A DNA stretch of 39,307 bases, from assembly GCA_017518185.1 (NCBI GenBank), contig JAFWWB010000081.1, positions 1-39,307 on the forward strand, given 5' to 3'. Below the pieces are notes generated by a model that had not been told where the DNA came from, did no database searches, and worked only from the letters and a program-made list of their open reading frames with translations. Both the position numbers and the translations under genes were made by a program. This document shows positions 33,401 through 39,307 of the stretch, one piece after another (the first letter of the stretch is position 1; each line of letters starts with the position of its first letter). The stretch comes from Lachnospiraceae bacterium. Lineage in GTDB: Bacteria; Bacillota; Clostridia; Lachnospirales; Lachnospiraceae.

Positions 33401-35125
33401 ATATATGCTGGCAGGGCTGACATTTACCTTCTCCCATTCCGCGTCCCAGAGGGGATCGTTTTCGACTCCCGCATCATTTTTGATCTCATCCTTAGTCTTT
33501 GACCCGGAATAGTATACCTTTTCTATACGCACATCTTCTGCAAAAGCCCTCTCACCTATGATACCGGTATTCAGGGAAAGCGTTACTTCCTTCAGCATCG
33601 TGCAGCCTGCAAAACAGCCTGCGGGGATATCCGTCACCGTATCGGGTATTATGATCCCGGTCAGGGAGCTGCAGCCGTTGAAGGCGTTTGTGCCGAGCTT
33701 CCGGGTCTGCCCCGGGATCGCAACGGAGGAAAGATTTTTACAGCCAGAGAATGCGTAAGTACCTATTGTCTTTACACTGTCCGGTATCGTTACTGTCTTC
33801 AGGGAAGCTGCATCTGCAAATACTTTATCCGGAACCAGAACACTTCCCTCTTCAAAACCGGCGGTCACAAGGCTTGTACAGCCGTAGAATATCGAATAAC
33901 CTCCGATACCTCCTATCTCCTTCTTTATCCTGGCGGGGATGATGATATCATTAAGCTTTATGCATTCACTGAAAGCATTCTCTCCGATATACAGCTCACC
34001 GGTACCCTTTTCGAAGGTCACCGTTTTCAGCACTCCGCACCCCGAAAAAGCCACACGGTCCAGCGTTGTCACCGATCCGGGTATGCTTATGCTGCTGACA
34101 GCCGTATTGCTGAAAGCAGCTGAGCCTATGGTCGTGAGCCCCTCCGGCAGCAATACACCGGAAAGGTTACTGCAGTTCAGGAACGCATAATTGCCGATCT
34201 CCAGGACGCTGTCAGGGACCGTCACGTTCTTCAGGGCAGCTGCTTCCGCAAACACATTTGCCGGTACATAGGTGATACCGTCTTCAAAACCTGCAGTCAC
34301 AAGGCTTGTACAGCCGTAGAATATCGAATAACCTCCGGTACCCCTGAGATCCTTCTCCGTTCTGGCAGGAAGAACGATATTGTTAAGCTTCTTACAGTTT
34401 CTGAAGGCATTCTCACCGATATACAGTCCCCCGTCTGCAGCTGTTGCCTCTTCAAAGGTCAGGCTCTCAAGCGCTGTACAATCCGAAAAGCACCTGTCTC
34501 CTATCCGAGTGATACTGTGTCCTATCTCTACAGACTTCAGGGACGGGATATTTGAAAACACGCCGTTGTTCAGGATATGGACATTCGAAGAAAAGCGGAT
34601 CTTCGTTATCGCATAGTCCTTTAACGAAGACTCATTGTACTTCACGTCGACATCGGTTCCGGTGCCTTCTACGACAAGGACCAGATCCTCGCCGTCTTCG
34701 TAAATATATGCGGTCACGCCGGTGCCGAGCTCACCCTCTGCGATATAATCTGTAGCTTTATCCGCCCCGGCTTCTTCCGCACCGGCATCCTCAGCTGCAG
34801 GAGCAGCTTCAGACCCTTTTGCTTCTCCGGTCTCAGTATCCTCAGAAGCTTCTTCTGCAGTCTCTTCCTCTGCTCCGGATGCTTCATTTTCTGCAGCAGC
34901 TTCAAAGCTCTCATTTCCCGCAGCAGCTTCAAGGCTCTCATTCTCCGCTGCCTCTTCAGCAGCTTCCTCCTCTTCCTCATTCAAAAGCCCTGCTCCGGAT
35001 CTTTCTTCAGCTCCGGTTTCCATGGAAGCTCCCCCTTCGGCAGCCAGCACCGGCAGAGTCTCCGTTCCCAGCATCACCACGCTGAGGCCCAGAGCCAGCA
35101 TGCGTCTTATCTTTCCCGCTTTCAT
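30497..35125 (-). CDS. BspA-type LRR surface protein with papain-like cysteine peptidase domain and Ig repeats
   Basis: The 1542-residue product has a signal peptide (to about residue 28), an acidic linker (about 30-125), and BspA/LRR_5 leucine-rich repeats (about 165-560, units such as IPDSVKTIGTYAFSGCKNLS). Two blocks around GGYSIFYGCTSLVTAGFE are near-identical, about 140 residues apart, marking internal duplication. A cysteine-peptidase-like domain follows (about 585-830): GGSCYGMS (C626), AGHAVLAYD (H735) and VYDSNWP (N759), the order and context of a papain/C39 triad. Residues 905-934 are five GRCRLR units. The rest is Ig-like, with YTG/YSG-type repeats (GKGDYAGKSGTVSFNI). AAGGAGAGG precedes the ATG. 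It ends 6 bases from the convergent HD-GYP stop. Likely a secreted adhesin-protease; peptidase activity is inferred. Confidence 0.87.
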   Translation of the reverse strand: MKAGKIRRMLALGLSVVMLGTETLPVLAAEGGASMETGAEERSGAGLLNEEEEEAAEEAAENESLEAAAGNESFEAAAENEASGAEEETAEEASEDTETGEAKGSEAAPAAEDAGAEEAGADKATDYIAEGELGTGVTAYIYEDGEDLVLVVEGTGTDVDVKYNESSLKDYAITKIRFSSNVHILNNGVFSNIPSLKSVEIGHSITRIGDRCFSDCTALESLTFEEATAADGGLYIGENAFRNCKKLNNIVLPARTEKDLRGTGGYSIFYGCTSLVTAGFEDGITYVPANVFAEAAALKNVTVPDSVLEIGNYAFLNCSNLSGVLLPEGLTTIGSAAFSNTAVSSISIPGSVTTLDRVAFSGCGVLKTVTFEKGTGELYIGENAFSECIKLNDIIIPARIKKEIGGIGGYSIFYGCTSLVTAGFEEGSVLVPDKVFADAASLKTVTIPDSVKTIGTYAFSGCKNLSSVAIPGQTRKLGTNAFNGCSSLTGIIIPDTVTDIPAGCFAGCTMLKEVTLSLNTGIIGERAFAEDVRIEKVYYSGSKTKDEIKNDAGVENDPLWDAEWEKVNVSPASIYNYSFINDFGAYGLGYDEKREYHIPEERYVALFGEKGHNIFSVFDDVWGGSCYGMSSTSALFNEDKSVKPSDYKKGAESVPELVLEKEVDYDPSDDTASELKTDLRKFIEAMQISQCDDRVQYCISLDCYPEEVIAELQASDKPVLLGLYGNMPDGSPAGHAVLAYDIREAASFNGYIADVYDSNWPEEKRSISFMKKTYNAGAEDPYEYYTWSYRLNSAAAAAAMIWGSDPLIEGYEDCALSYVPYEVYSAVWSDGGSYDAAEWADRLAANEEWSDIDEFIYVNFHDWDDYAQSLYEQDPDAVELTAEEEEQIRAYMEDPSKTLSPELQGRCRLRGRCRLRGRCRLRGRCRLRGRCRLRCTPVRVESDNYSISDGDNELITVKNGAAASSDADAFARPVVNYIPGRSYKAEYNPVYTPGGIRHIQSGGKDGLSFTAIDGELKLEADTDAKEAAFDICEEDNLYYLSIPLKKNGQLTATLTDVDAGGEEKVITISGNGTGEEVLISVSDNGVTVDGLEDESISLNGEPSSVEELEGKVKRETVERELVPGIWLTGMYDSYDYTGVKLKPDFRVVDRRGKKEKLMAAGVDYTPVYGANKKGSGTVSIKGKGDYAGKSGTVSFNIAEPVVPGNAADLKGAKISAIDPLTYSGAECRPAKIVLKLKGEKKPTEYLLDETDGRYKDKNGNVIPAAITFGNNVNKGSAVVVLSGKNGSVAKKTFRIVPADILSVETEGIGEVSWEVKPFSEEPELVMAGGRTLVAGQDYKLKYSVKDGQGTLLISGKGNLKGKRTSLFDVIPMDVDPDNIIVSAVNGGKASRVKVKVLDAAGNALSSKYYRISLSTVSGNEIKPGDIIKDETIVVSVTGTDKSAGLAVFGNDCRIEVKVGDKDIAGLVKAGSSEVEYPGRKVLPEDLDAGYFVTGLVLEKDFEVTACSRNAGKGTMTVYLKGTGEYCGSTPVKIRIKAASLEK
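32324..32413 (-). repeat. Five tandem 18-bp units encoding GRCRLR
   Basis: In the reading frame of the surface protein each unit is Gly-Arg-Cys-Arg-Leu-Arg. The units differ at codon positions GGC/GGG, CGC/AGG/AGA, AGG/AGA/CGG, CTA/CTC/CTT and CGT/CGC, and every difference is synonymous. In the other two forward frames the same differences change amino acids. This points to selection for the hexapeptide after duplication. Confidence 0.93.
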
Positions 35126-35207
35126 ATGACCTCTCCTTTCTTATCTCATCTCAGTGCAGAAAAATATTCTCAGAAAACCCTTATACTCAACCAGATAAGT
35201 ACCTTTG

Positions 35208-35236
35208 ACTATACCACTATTACCCATGCCCTGCAA
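35208..35236 (-). promoter_or_regulatory. Promoter of the LRR/cysteine-peptidase surface protein gene
   Basis: On the minus strand TTGCAG (35231-35236), 17 bases, then TATAGT (35208-35213), leaving an ~75-base leader before the ATG at 35125. Confidence 0.55.
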
Positions 35237-35281
35237 CTTTATTGTTTTTTTCCTTCCCGTGAAATTTTTCAAAAAAAGGTA

Positions 35282-35310
35282 TTGACATATTATCATTTTG
35301 ATAATATGAT
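35282..35310 (+). promoter_or_regulatory. Near-consensus promoter of the four-gene operon
   Basis: TTGACA (35282-35287) is separated by 17 bases from TATGAT (35305-35310). The predicted start near 35317 gives a ~46-base leader to the ATG at 35363. This is the best promoter match in the window and it overlaps a perfect inverted repeat, so it is likely strong and repressible. Confidence 0.82.
35288..35306. promoter_or_regulatory. Operator-like perfect palindrome between -35 and -10
   Basis: TATTATCA-TTT-TGATAATA has perfect 8-base arms and fills the spacer of the operon promoter and the first bases of its -10, the classic site for a repressor that blocks RNA polymerase. Confidence 0.6.
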
Positions 35311-35326
35311 AAAGGCACAACAGAGA

Positions 35327-35345
35327 TATAATCAATTTGATATTA
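35327..35345. promoter_or_regulatory. Second, imperfect operator-like palindrome in the leader
   Basis: TATAATCA-ATT-TGATATTA matches the first site at its core (ATCA-NTT-TGAT), with 6 of 8 arm pairs. Its centre is 39 bases downstream of the first, just after the predicted start of transcription. Two similar sites suggest cooperative binding by one regulator. Confidence 0.5.
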
Positions 35346-35362
35346 TGATAGGAGGTGATCAT

Positions 35363-35944
35363 ATGAATGAATTCATGAACGGGATGCTGGGAAAGATAGC
35401 GCCGGGAATGTGCAGGCTTTCCATGAGCGGAGGGATAGCCATTAAGACTTCCGGAGGCTACAAGTCCTACGACATTAAAATCGGAAGGCTCACGAACTGC
35501 AACAGCTTCGTATTTGACATAGGTGAGGATTTCTTCTTCGTGATCCCCACCAACAAGGTTAAGCCGGGTGACATCATCCTGGCGAACGGGAAGCCCAAGT
35601 GCGTGATCTCCGCCGGAAAGGATACGATTTCCGCCCTGAATTATGAAGATTCCACCGTGGAGCAGATAATGCCGGAACGCCACATCTTTATGGGAAGCAC
35701 CTACTTCTACGGAAAGATCGTTTCCATGCTTGGCAGCCGACTGAAGAAGGGTAAAGGCCCCGGAAAGATCATGAAATACATGTGTCTCTCCCAGATGATG
35801 AAGGGAGGCGGCGGCGAAAAGAACAGTCTGCTTCCCCTGCTGATGCTGGGAGGCGGCGGAAACGGACTGTTTGAAGGAGTCTTTGATGACGATATCCTCG
35901 GTGAGGACGATGATGATGATGAAAACGATGATGATATCGTATAA
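35363..35944 (+). CDS. Unknown 193-residue protein with Asp-rich tail, first gene of the VWA/PurA-like/NUDIX operon
   Basis: The frame is open from 35126, but AGGAGGTGATCAT places the start at ATG 35363. The product is soluble and probably beta-rich: GGIAIKTSGGYKSYDIKIGR, NSFVFDIGEDFFFVIPTNKV and KPGDIILANGKPKCVISAG. A glycine-rich segment (KGGGGEKNSLLPLLMLGGGG) follows, with a C-terminus almost entirely of Asp and Glu (GEDDDDDENDDDIV). I do not recognise a family. The acidic tail could bind divalent metal or mimic nucleic acid. It is 36 bases from the VWA gene and shares its promoter, so a joint function is likely. The VWA product, with a MIDAS metal site, is a candidate binding partner. That is inference. 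Confidence 0.78.
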   Translation: MNEFMNGMLGKIAPGMCRLSMSGGIAIKTSGGYKSYDIKIGRLTNCNSFVFDIGEDFFFVIPTNKVKPGDIILANGKPKCVISAGKDTISALNYEDSTVEQIMPERHIFMGSTYFYGKIVSMLGSRLKKGKGPGKIMKYMCLSQMMKGGGGEKNSLLPLLMLGGGGNGLFEGVFDDDILGEDDDDDENDDDIV

Positions 35945-35951
35945 GCGTTAA

Positions 35952-35965
35952 GGTACCGCGGTACC
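35952..35965. repeat. Perfect 14-bp palindrome before the VWA gene
   Basis: GGTACCGCGGTACC lies 8 bases after the upstream stop and just before the ribosome site of the VWA gene. It could form only a short hairpin, and its role is unknown. Confidence 0.4.
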
Positions 35966-35980
35966 GGAAAGGAGGAACAT

Positions 35981-36847
35981 ATGGGATGCGGAATATGGAG
36001 AGAAGATACTTTCAGAGCGTATTCGACAAGGATGGGACGTACCGTGAGCAAGAGCGGCAGCCTGGCGGGAGATATGAGCAATCAGCAGATGTTCACCGCA
36101 AGGAACATCGATCCGGCTCTGGATCCGAAGGATGTGTTCAGGGAGTGCTGCGATAACGAAGAACACCCTGCCACCATACCGGTGATCCTGGCCCTGGATG
36201 TCACCGGTTCCATGGGACAGGCCGCCGTAGAGGTTGCAAAGCAGCTGAACGTCATAATGACCGGCCTTTACAAAAAGCTTAAGGACGTGGAATTCATGGT
36301 AATGGGCATAGGCGATCTGGCCTACGACAGATGCCCCTTGCAGGTGACCCAGTTCGAATCGGACATACGTATCGCCGAGCAGCTTGACAAGCTCTATTTC
36401 GAATTCGGAGGCGGAGGAAATTCTTATGAATCCTACACCGCGGCATGGTACTTCGCAACAGAGCACTGCCGTCTGGATGCCTGGAAGCGCGGGCAGAAGG
36501 GCATCATCATAACCATGGGTGACGAAGGCATAAATCCCTATCTGCCCGGAAAACGGCTCGGTGAGATCACCGGAAGACCCGTCAGCGGGGATGTTGAAAC
36601 GGATGCTCTCTACAGGGCTGTGCAGGAAAAGTACGAGGTCTATCACCTGTTCGTAAGGCACGGGAACAGCAGGGATGAAGGCTATATCCGTACCTGGAAG
36701 GATTTCATGGATGAAGAGCACTTCAAAATAACCGATATACAGGGGATCGCGGATACCATCATCCGCATCGTGACCGGCAGGGCTGAAGAAAATGTACGTT
36801 TTGAATGCAGCGGGAACCTGGCCCTTGCCCCCGAGATCAGCTGGTAA
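35981..36847 (+). CDS. VWA (von Willebrand factor A) domain protein
   Basis: The 288-residue cytoplasmic protein (no signal peptide) has AAAGGAGG before the ATG. A VWA fold begins about residue 65: IPVILALDVTGSMGQAAVEV gives the MIDAS motif as DVTGSMG, close to DxSxS with Thr at the middle position. Later MIDAS-side elements are GGGGNSYES (about 146-154) and ITMGDEGIN (about 185). Such domains bind a divalent metal and through it a protein partner. They often work with AAA+ or other enzymes, but none is in this operon. The N-terminal 60 residues (MGCGIWREDTFRAYSTRMGR) may be a tail that contacts the partner. The gene sits between the acidic-tailed unknown gene and, across a three-hairpin repeat, the PurA-like gene. 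Confidence 0.87.
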   Translation: MGCGIWREDTFRAYSTRMGRTVSKSGSLAGDMSNQQMFTARNIDPALDPKDVFRECCDNEEHPATIPVILALDVTGSMGQAAVEVAKQLNVIMTGLYKKLKDVEFMVMGIGDLAYDRCPLQVTQFESDIRIAEQLDKLYFEFGGGGNSYESYTAAWYFATEHCRLDAWKRGQKGIIITMGDEGINPYLPGKRLGEITGRPVSGDVETDALYRAVQEKYEVYHLFVRHGNSRDEGYIRTWKDFMDEEHFKITDIQGIADTIIRIVTGRAEENVRFECSGNLALAPEISW

Positions 36848-36926
36848 TTCTGCCCCCCGGCAATGCCGGGGGGAGCCCGCGCCGGCTTAGAGGCGCTTCA
36901 GAGATCTGCCGCCAGGCAGATCTTCA
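36848..36926 (+). repeat. Three-hairpin palindromic repeat, diverged copy E with compensatory stem changes
   Basis: Stem 1 is CCCCCCGGC-AAT-GCCGGGGGG and stem 3 is GATCTGCC-GCCA-GGCAGATC. Compared with copies B and D, two base pairs of stem 1 (G-C to C-G, A-T to G-C) and one of stem 3 (T-A to C-G) are changed on both sides, keeping the pairing. It starts 1 base after the VWA stop and ends before the ribosome site of the PurA-like gene. Confidence 0.9.
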
Positions 36927-36946
36927 AATCCAAAGGAGGTGGCGGT

Positions 36947-38101
36947 ATGCGAGACATAAAGGCAGTCATCGGAGCGAATTACGGTGATGAGGGAAAGGGC
37001 CTCATGACTGACTTCTTCGCAGCGGAAGCTGCGGAAGCCGGAAGGACCGCTCTGGTCATCTTAAGCAACGGCGGCGCCCAGCGCGGTCATACCGTCACCA
37101 CCCCCGGCGGAGTACGGCATGTTTTCCATCATTTCGGCTCCGGCAACTTCGCCGGAGCCGCAAGCTGGCTTCCCCGCTTCTATATCGTAAATCCCATGAT
37201 CTTCATGAACGAGTACGAGGAGCTCACGGTCAAAGGGCTGCGTGATCTGCGCATCTTCATGGATCCCGAATGTCCGGTGACCACTCCCTTTGACATGATC
37301 ACCAACCAGATACTGGAGGAAAACCGGGGAGCAAAGCGTCACGGCAGCTGCGGCACCGGAATATGGGAAACTCTGCTCAGGCAGGGGCCGGGCCTTGAAA
37401 AAATGCTGGATATGACGGATAATGAGATCACGGCTTATCTGAAAGGTCCATGCAGGGAGCAGATGCAAAAGCGGCTTGCGGCTGCAGGGATAGATGATAT
37501 ACCGGGCAACTGGAGAGAGATCATTGAAGATGAAGGCCTGGTCGCTAACTATATCGCGGATCTGCGGGCAATGGCAGGGATAGCTGAGCTGAAAAGCGGT
37601 GATATACTTAAGGATTACGACCGTCTTATCTTTGAAAACGGACAGGGACTTTTATTGGACAGGAACAGAAGGGAATTCGGCTGCCACACCACACCCAGCA
37701 ATACCGGCCTCCGCAATCCCGCGGCACTGATAAGGGAGTACCTTAAGGATGAAGCCTGCGATGCTGAGATCTGCTATGTCACCAGGACTTACCTCACCCG
37801 TCACGGCGCCGGCCCCTTTCCCGGACAGTGTGACAAGGCAGAGATAAATCCGGATATGCAGGATCTGACAAATGTACCCAATCCCCACCAGGGTACGATG
37901 CGCTACGGAAAGCTGGATGAAAAGAGCTTCCGCCGCAGGATAAGGGAGGATTTCGACAGCGAGCGCCTTCCCGGAGGCTTCACAAAACGCATGACCGTCG
38001 GCCTGACCCACATAAACGAATACACCAGCCCGCTCACTCAGTCCGCTGATTATATCTCAAATAAAGAAACCAAAGTGATCAGAAGAGGTAGTACCCCATG
38101 A
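36947..38101 (+). CDS. Adenylosuccinate synthetase-like protein (PurA paralogue)
   Basis: The start is ATG 36947 after AAAGGAGGTGGCGGT; the 28 codons upstream belong to the repeat. The 384-residue product has the PurA nucleotide loop GANYGDEGKGL (catalytic-type D14, K17), GGAQRGHTV (H48), HGSCGTGIWETLL, FENGQGLLLD followed by CHTTPSNTG, and YLTRHGAGPFP. It differs from housekeeping PurA: GGHNAGHT becomes GGAQRGHT, the C-terminal GRPRRCGWFD region is replaced by NPHQGTMRYGKLD, and the protein is about 45 residues shorter. PurA joins IMP and aspartate with GTP; phage PurZ acts on dGMP, but its catalytic Asp is changed, while this one keeps it. A ligase on an unusual purine substrate is plausible. 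It overlaps the NUDIX gene by 4 bases (ATGA). Confidence 0.85.
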   Translation: MRDIKAVIGANYGDEGKGLMTDFFAAEAAEAGRTALVILSNGGAQRGHTVTTPGGVRHVFHHFGSGNFAGAASWLPRFYIVNPMIFMNEYEELTVKGLRDLRIFMDPECPVTTPFDMITNQILEENRGAKRHGSCGTGIWETLLRQGPGLEKMLDMTDNEITAYLKGPCREQMQKRLAAAGIDDIPGNWREIIEDEGLVANYIADLRAMAGIAELKSGDILKDYDRLIFENGQGLLLDRNRREFGCHTTPSNTGLRNPAALIREYLKDEACDAEICYVTRTYLTRHGAGPFPGQCDKAEINPDMQDLTNVPNPHQGTMRYGKLDEKSFRRRIREDFDSERLPGGFTKRMTVGLTHINEYTSPLTQSADYISNKETKVIRRGSTP

Positions 38102-38997
38102 TAAACCATAAGACAACCCCTGAAGAAAAAGCCTTCCTGAAGACTTACGACATGACCGCCTTTGACCGTCCGTCCCTGACCGCGGACATGGCGGTCTTTG
38201 CCGTACTCTCCTCCGGGGAACAGCCGGAATACCGTAAGGATCCCGGAAAATACCTTGGTATACTTCTCATACGCAGGGGCGGCTTCCCGTATAAGGATCA
38301 TTACGCCCTCCCGGGCGGCTTTTCTCACAAGGATGAGACCATAGAAGAAACAGCCCTGAGGGAACTGAAAGAGGAAACCTCTTTGGATAGCGCATATCTG
38401 GAACCCTTCGGGATGTTCAGCCGTCCCGGCAGGGATCCCAGAGGCTGGATAATCTCCCAGGGCTTCCTCGCTCTTGTGGATGCCGAAAAATACCGGGTCC
38501 GCGCCGGCAGCGATGCCTGGGAAGCGGGCTGGTTTAAGATCGATATGGACTGTGAAGAATCCACCAGGCATGTCAGAAAGGACAATGCCGAGATAACGAC
38601 GATTTACCGTCTGAAAATGGAAAAGGACGATGTCAGACTCACCGCCCTTGTAAAAGAAAACCGTATTTTTTCGGGACATCACGAAAAAACCTCTTATGAG
38701 ATCCTGGAGGACGAGGGCCTGGCCTTCGATCATGCCGAGATCATAGTGCGCGCCCTGAAAGCCCTGCGTGAAAAGACTGCGCAGTCCGGGCGCATCGTCT
38801 TCGACCTCATGCCGGAGCTTTTTACACTTTACAGCCTTCAGGAGGCCACCGAGATAATCCTCGGCGAAAAGCTCCTCACACCCAATTTCCGCAGAAAGAT
38901 GACTCCCTTCGTCATCGAGACCTCACAGCTCTCCTCCGGCGCCGGCCACCGTCCCGCCAAACTCTTCCGCAGGAATATGGAAGCTTTCTACGGGTGA
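38098..38997 (+). CDS. NUDIX hydrolase with C-terminal winged helix, NrtR-like
   Basis: The 299-residue protein has the complete NUDIX box: G74-x5-E80-x7-REL-x-EE-x-S-L (GGFSHKDETIEETALRELKE, with one Gly to Ser near the end). The N-terminal part (about 30-70) has the strands of ADP-ribose pyrophosphatases. The C-terminal third (about 230-299: FTLYSLQEATEIILGEKLLT, NFRRKMTPFVI, GHRPAKLFRRN) matches the DNA-binding winged helix of NrtR regulators, which repress NAD-related operons and sense ADP-ribose. The enzymatic box looks intact, so it may hydrolyse as well as regulate. It is coupled to the PurA-like gene by ATGA. As the last gene of the operon it could be the repressor acting on the palindromes in the promoter at 35282-35345; this is inference. 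Confidence 0.87.
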   Translation: MINHKTTPEEKAFLKTYDMTAFDRPSLTADMAVFAVLSSGEQPEYRKDPGKYLGILLIRRGGFPYKDHYALPGGFSHKDETIEETALRELKEETSLDSAYLEPFGMFSRPGRDPRGWIISQGFLALVDAEKYRVRAGSDAWEAGWFKIDMDCEESTRHVRKDNAEITTIYRLKMEKDDVRLTALVKENRIFSGHHEKTSYEILEDEGLAFDHAEIIVRALKALREKTAQSGRIVFDLMPELFTLYSLQEATEIILGEKLLTPNFRRKMTPFVIETSQLSSGAGHRPAKLFRRNMEAFYG

Positions 38998-39044
38998 GAA
39001 CCAAGGGGGTGGGTGAACCCACCCCCTTGGTTCTCAGCTTTTCT
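38995..39044 (+). terminator. 20-bp perfect hairpin terminator beginning at the stop codon
   Basis: The stem TGAGAACCAAGGGGGTGGGT pairs perfectly with 39017-39036 across a 2-base loop (GA) and is followed by GCTTTTCTCTC. The stem includes the NUDIX gene's TGA stop. It also lies just downstream of the convergent gene at the right edge, but the T-rich side favours plus-strand termination. Confidence 0.75.
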
Positions 39045-39045
39045 C

Positions 39046-39307
39046 TCACATTACGCTCAGGGCCCTGTCAACCGTCTCCCGATCCACCCCGGATGCAAGG
39101 ATACTCTCTTCCTTTTCTCCTCCGCGAAGCCGTCCTATCACATCGATCAGCATATCCTGACCTTTTTCTATTCCTTTTTCCATGCCCTCTTCCCATGAGT
39201 CTTTTGCTATCAGCCTCAGTTCCTCTTCTGCATCATATTCCGTAAGCACACTCATCTGCACTTCCTCCTTATTTTCCAGAAGAAAACTCCTGATACGAAA
39301 ATCTTCC
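39046..39307 (-). CDS. Rpn-family / PD-(D/E)XK transposase-type nuclease, C-terminal fragment (runs off right edge)
   Basis: The frame is open through the window edge (EDFRIRSFLLENKEEVQMSV), so the visible ~86 residues are the C-terminal end, not a complete small protein. The pattern FLLENKEEV...MSVLTEYDAEEELRLIAK, then EEGMEKGIEKGQ, is the typical tail of Rpn (recombination-promoting nuclease) and PD-(D/E)XK transposase-like proteins, where the EKGxEKG repeats form a charged helix. The catalytic nuclease domain would lie outside the window. Such genes are commonly multicopy in Lachnospiraceae. The tail repeats are the main evidence, so the family call is good but the exact subgroup is open. 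Confidence 0.75.
   Translation of the reverse strand, partial: EDFRIRSFLLENKEEVQMSVLTEYDAEEELRLIAKDSWEEGMEKGIEKGQDMLIDVIGRLRGGEKEESILASGVDRETVDRALSVM

Noticed and set aside
36947-38101. Phage-type PurZ
   Set aside because: The catalytic Asp of GDEGKG is retained, whereas PurZ is characterised by loss of that Asp. There is no phage context. Kept as PurA-like.
39046-39261. Complete 71-residue protein
   Set aside because: The frame is open to the window edge and the sequence matches the tail of a larger Rpn-type nuclease.

Overview
The window looks like the chromosome of a Gram-positive anaerobe of the class Clostridia, most likely a Lachnospiraceae member. Supporting signs are strong AGGAGG-type ribosome binding sites, very large Gram-positive secreted proteins with BspA-type leucine-rich repeats, Big_2 and YTG-type Ig-like repeats and glutamate-rich linkers, a CotH/Cthe_2159 pair, and an Rpn-type nuclease tail. 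No rRNA, tRNA, CRISPR array, integrase or complete insertion sequence was seen. Coding density is very high and the longest gap is about 240 bases.

Layout. (1) 1-384: the N-terminal end of a membrane acyltransferase. (2) 590-9284, minus strand: a tightly overlapping five-gene operon encoding a PD-(D/E)XK-like protein, a beta-CASP metallo-beta-lactamase RNase-like protein, an unknown protein, an AlkD-type DNA alkylation repair protein and a 1626-residue surface protein. It is divergent from a helix-turn-helix protein (9381-9971), with a small palindrome in between. (3) 10013-20394, minus strand: seven same-strand genes encoding a GNAT acetyltransferase, a 1160-residue protein with a PI3/4-kinase-like core, two unknown proteins, a lipoprotein interrupted by an in-frame TAG, a zinc-ribbon membrane protein and an L,D-transpeptidase-like lipoprotein. 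(4) 20455-30490: a GGDEF diguanylate cyclase, a CotH kinase plus Cthe_2159-like lipoprotein pair, a nuclease-helicase with a small partner, an acidic secreted protein and an HD-GYP-like phosphohydrolase. (5) 30497-35125: a 1542-residue LRR / cysteine-peptidase / Ig surface protein with a five-fold GRCRLR repeat. (6) 35363-38997, plus strand: a four-gene operon (unknown acidic-tailed protein, VWA protein, PurA-like synthetase, NUDIX/NrtR-like protein) behind a near-consensus promoter containing operator-like palindromes. (7) The 3' end of an Rpn-type nuclease at the right edge.

A family of ~80-bp, three-hairpin repeats runs through the window. Three full copies and one remnant lie in gaps between co-directional genes, and one copy lies in frame inside the L,D-transpeptidase lipoprotein gene. 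The diverged copy at 36.85 kb carries paired, compensatory changes in two stems, so the hairpins appear to be selected.

The best candidates for undescribed biology are this repeat family, the PI3/4-kinase-like operon, the nuclease/beta-CASP/AlkD operon and the VWA-PurA-like-NUDIX operon. Functions beyond family level are inference from sequence motifs and context.
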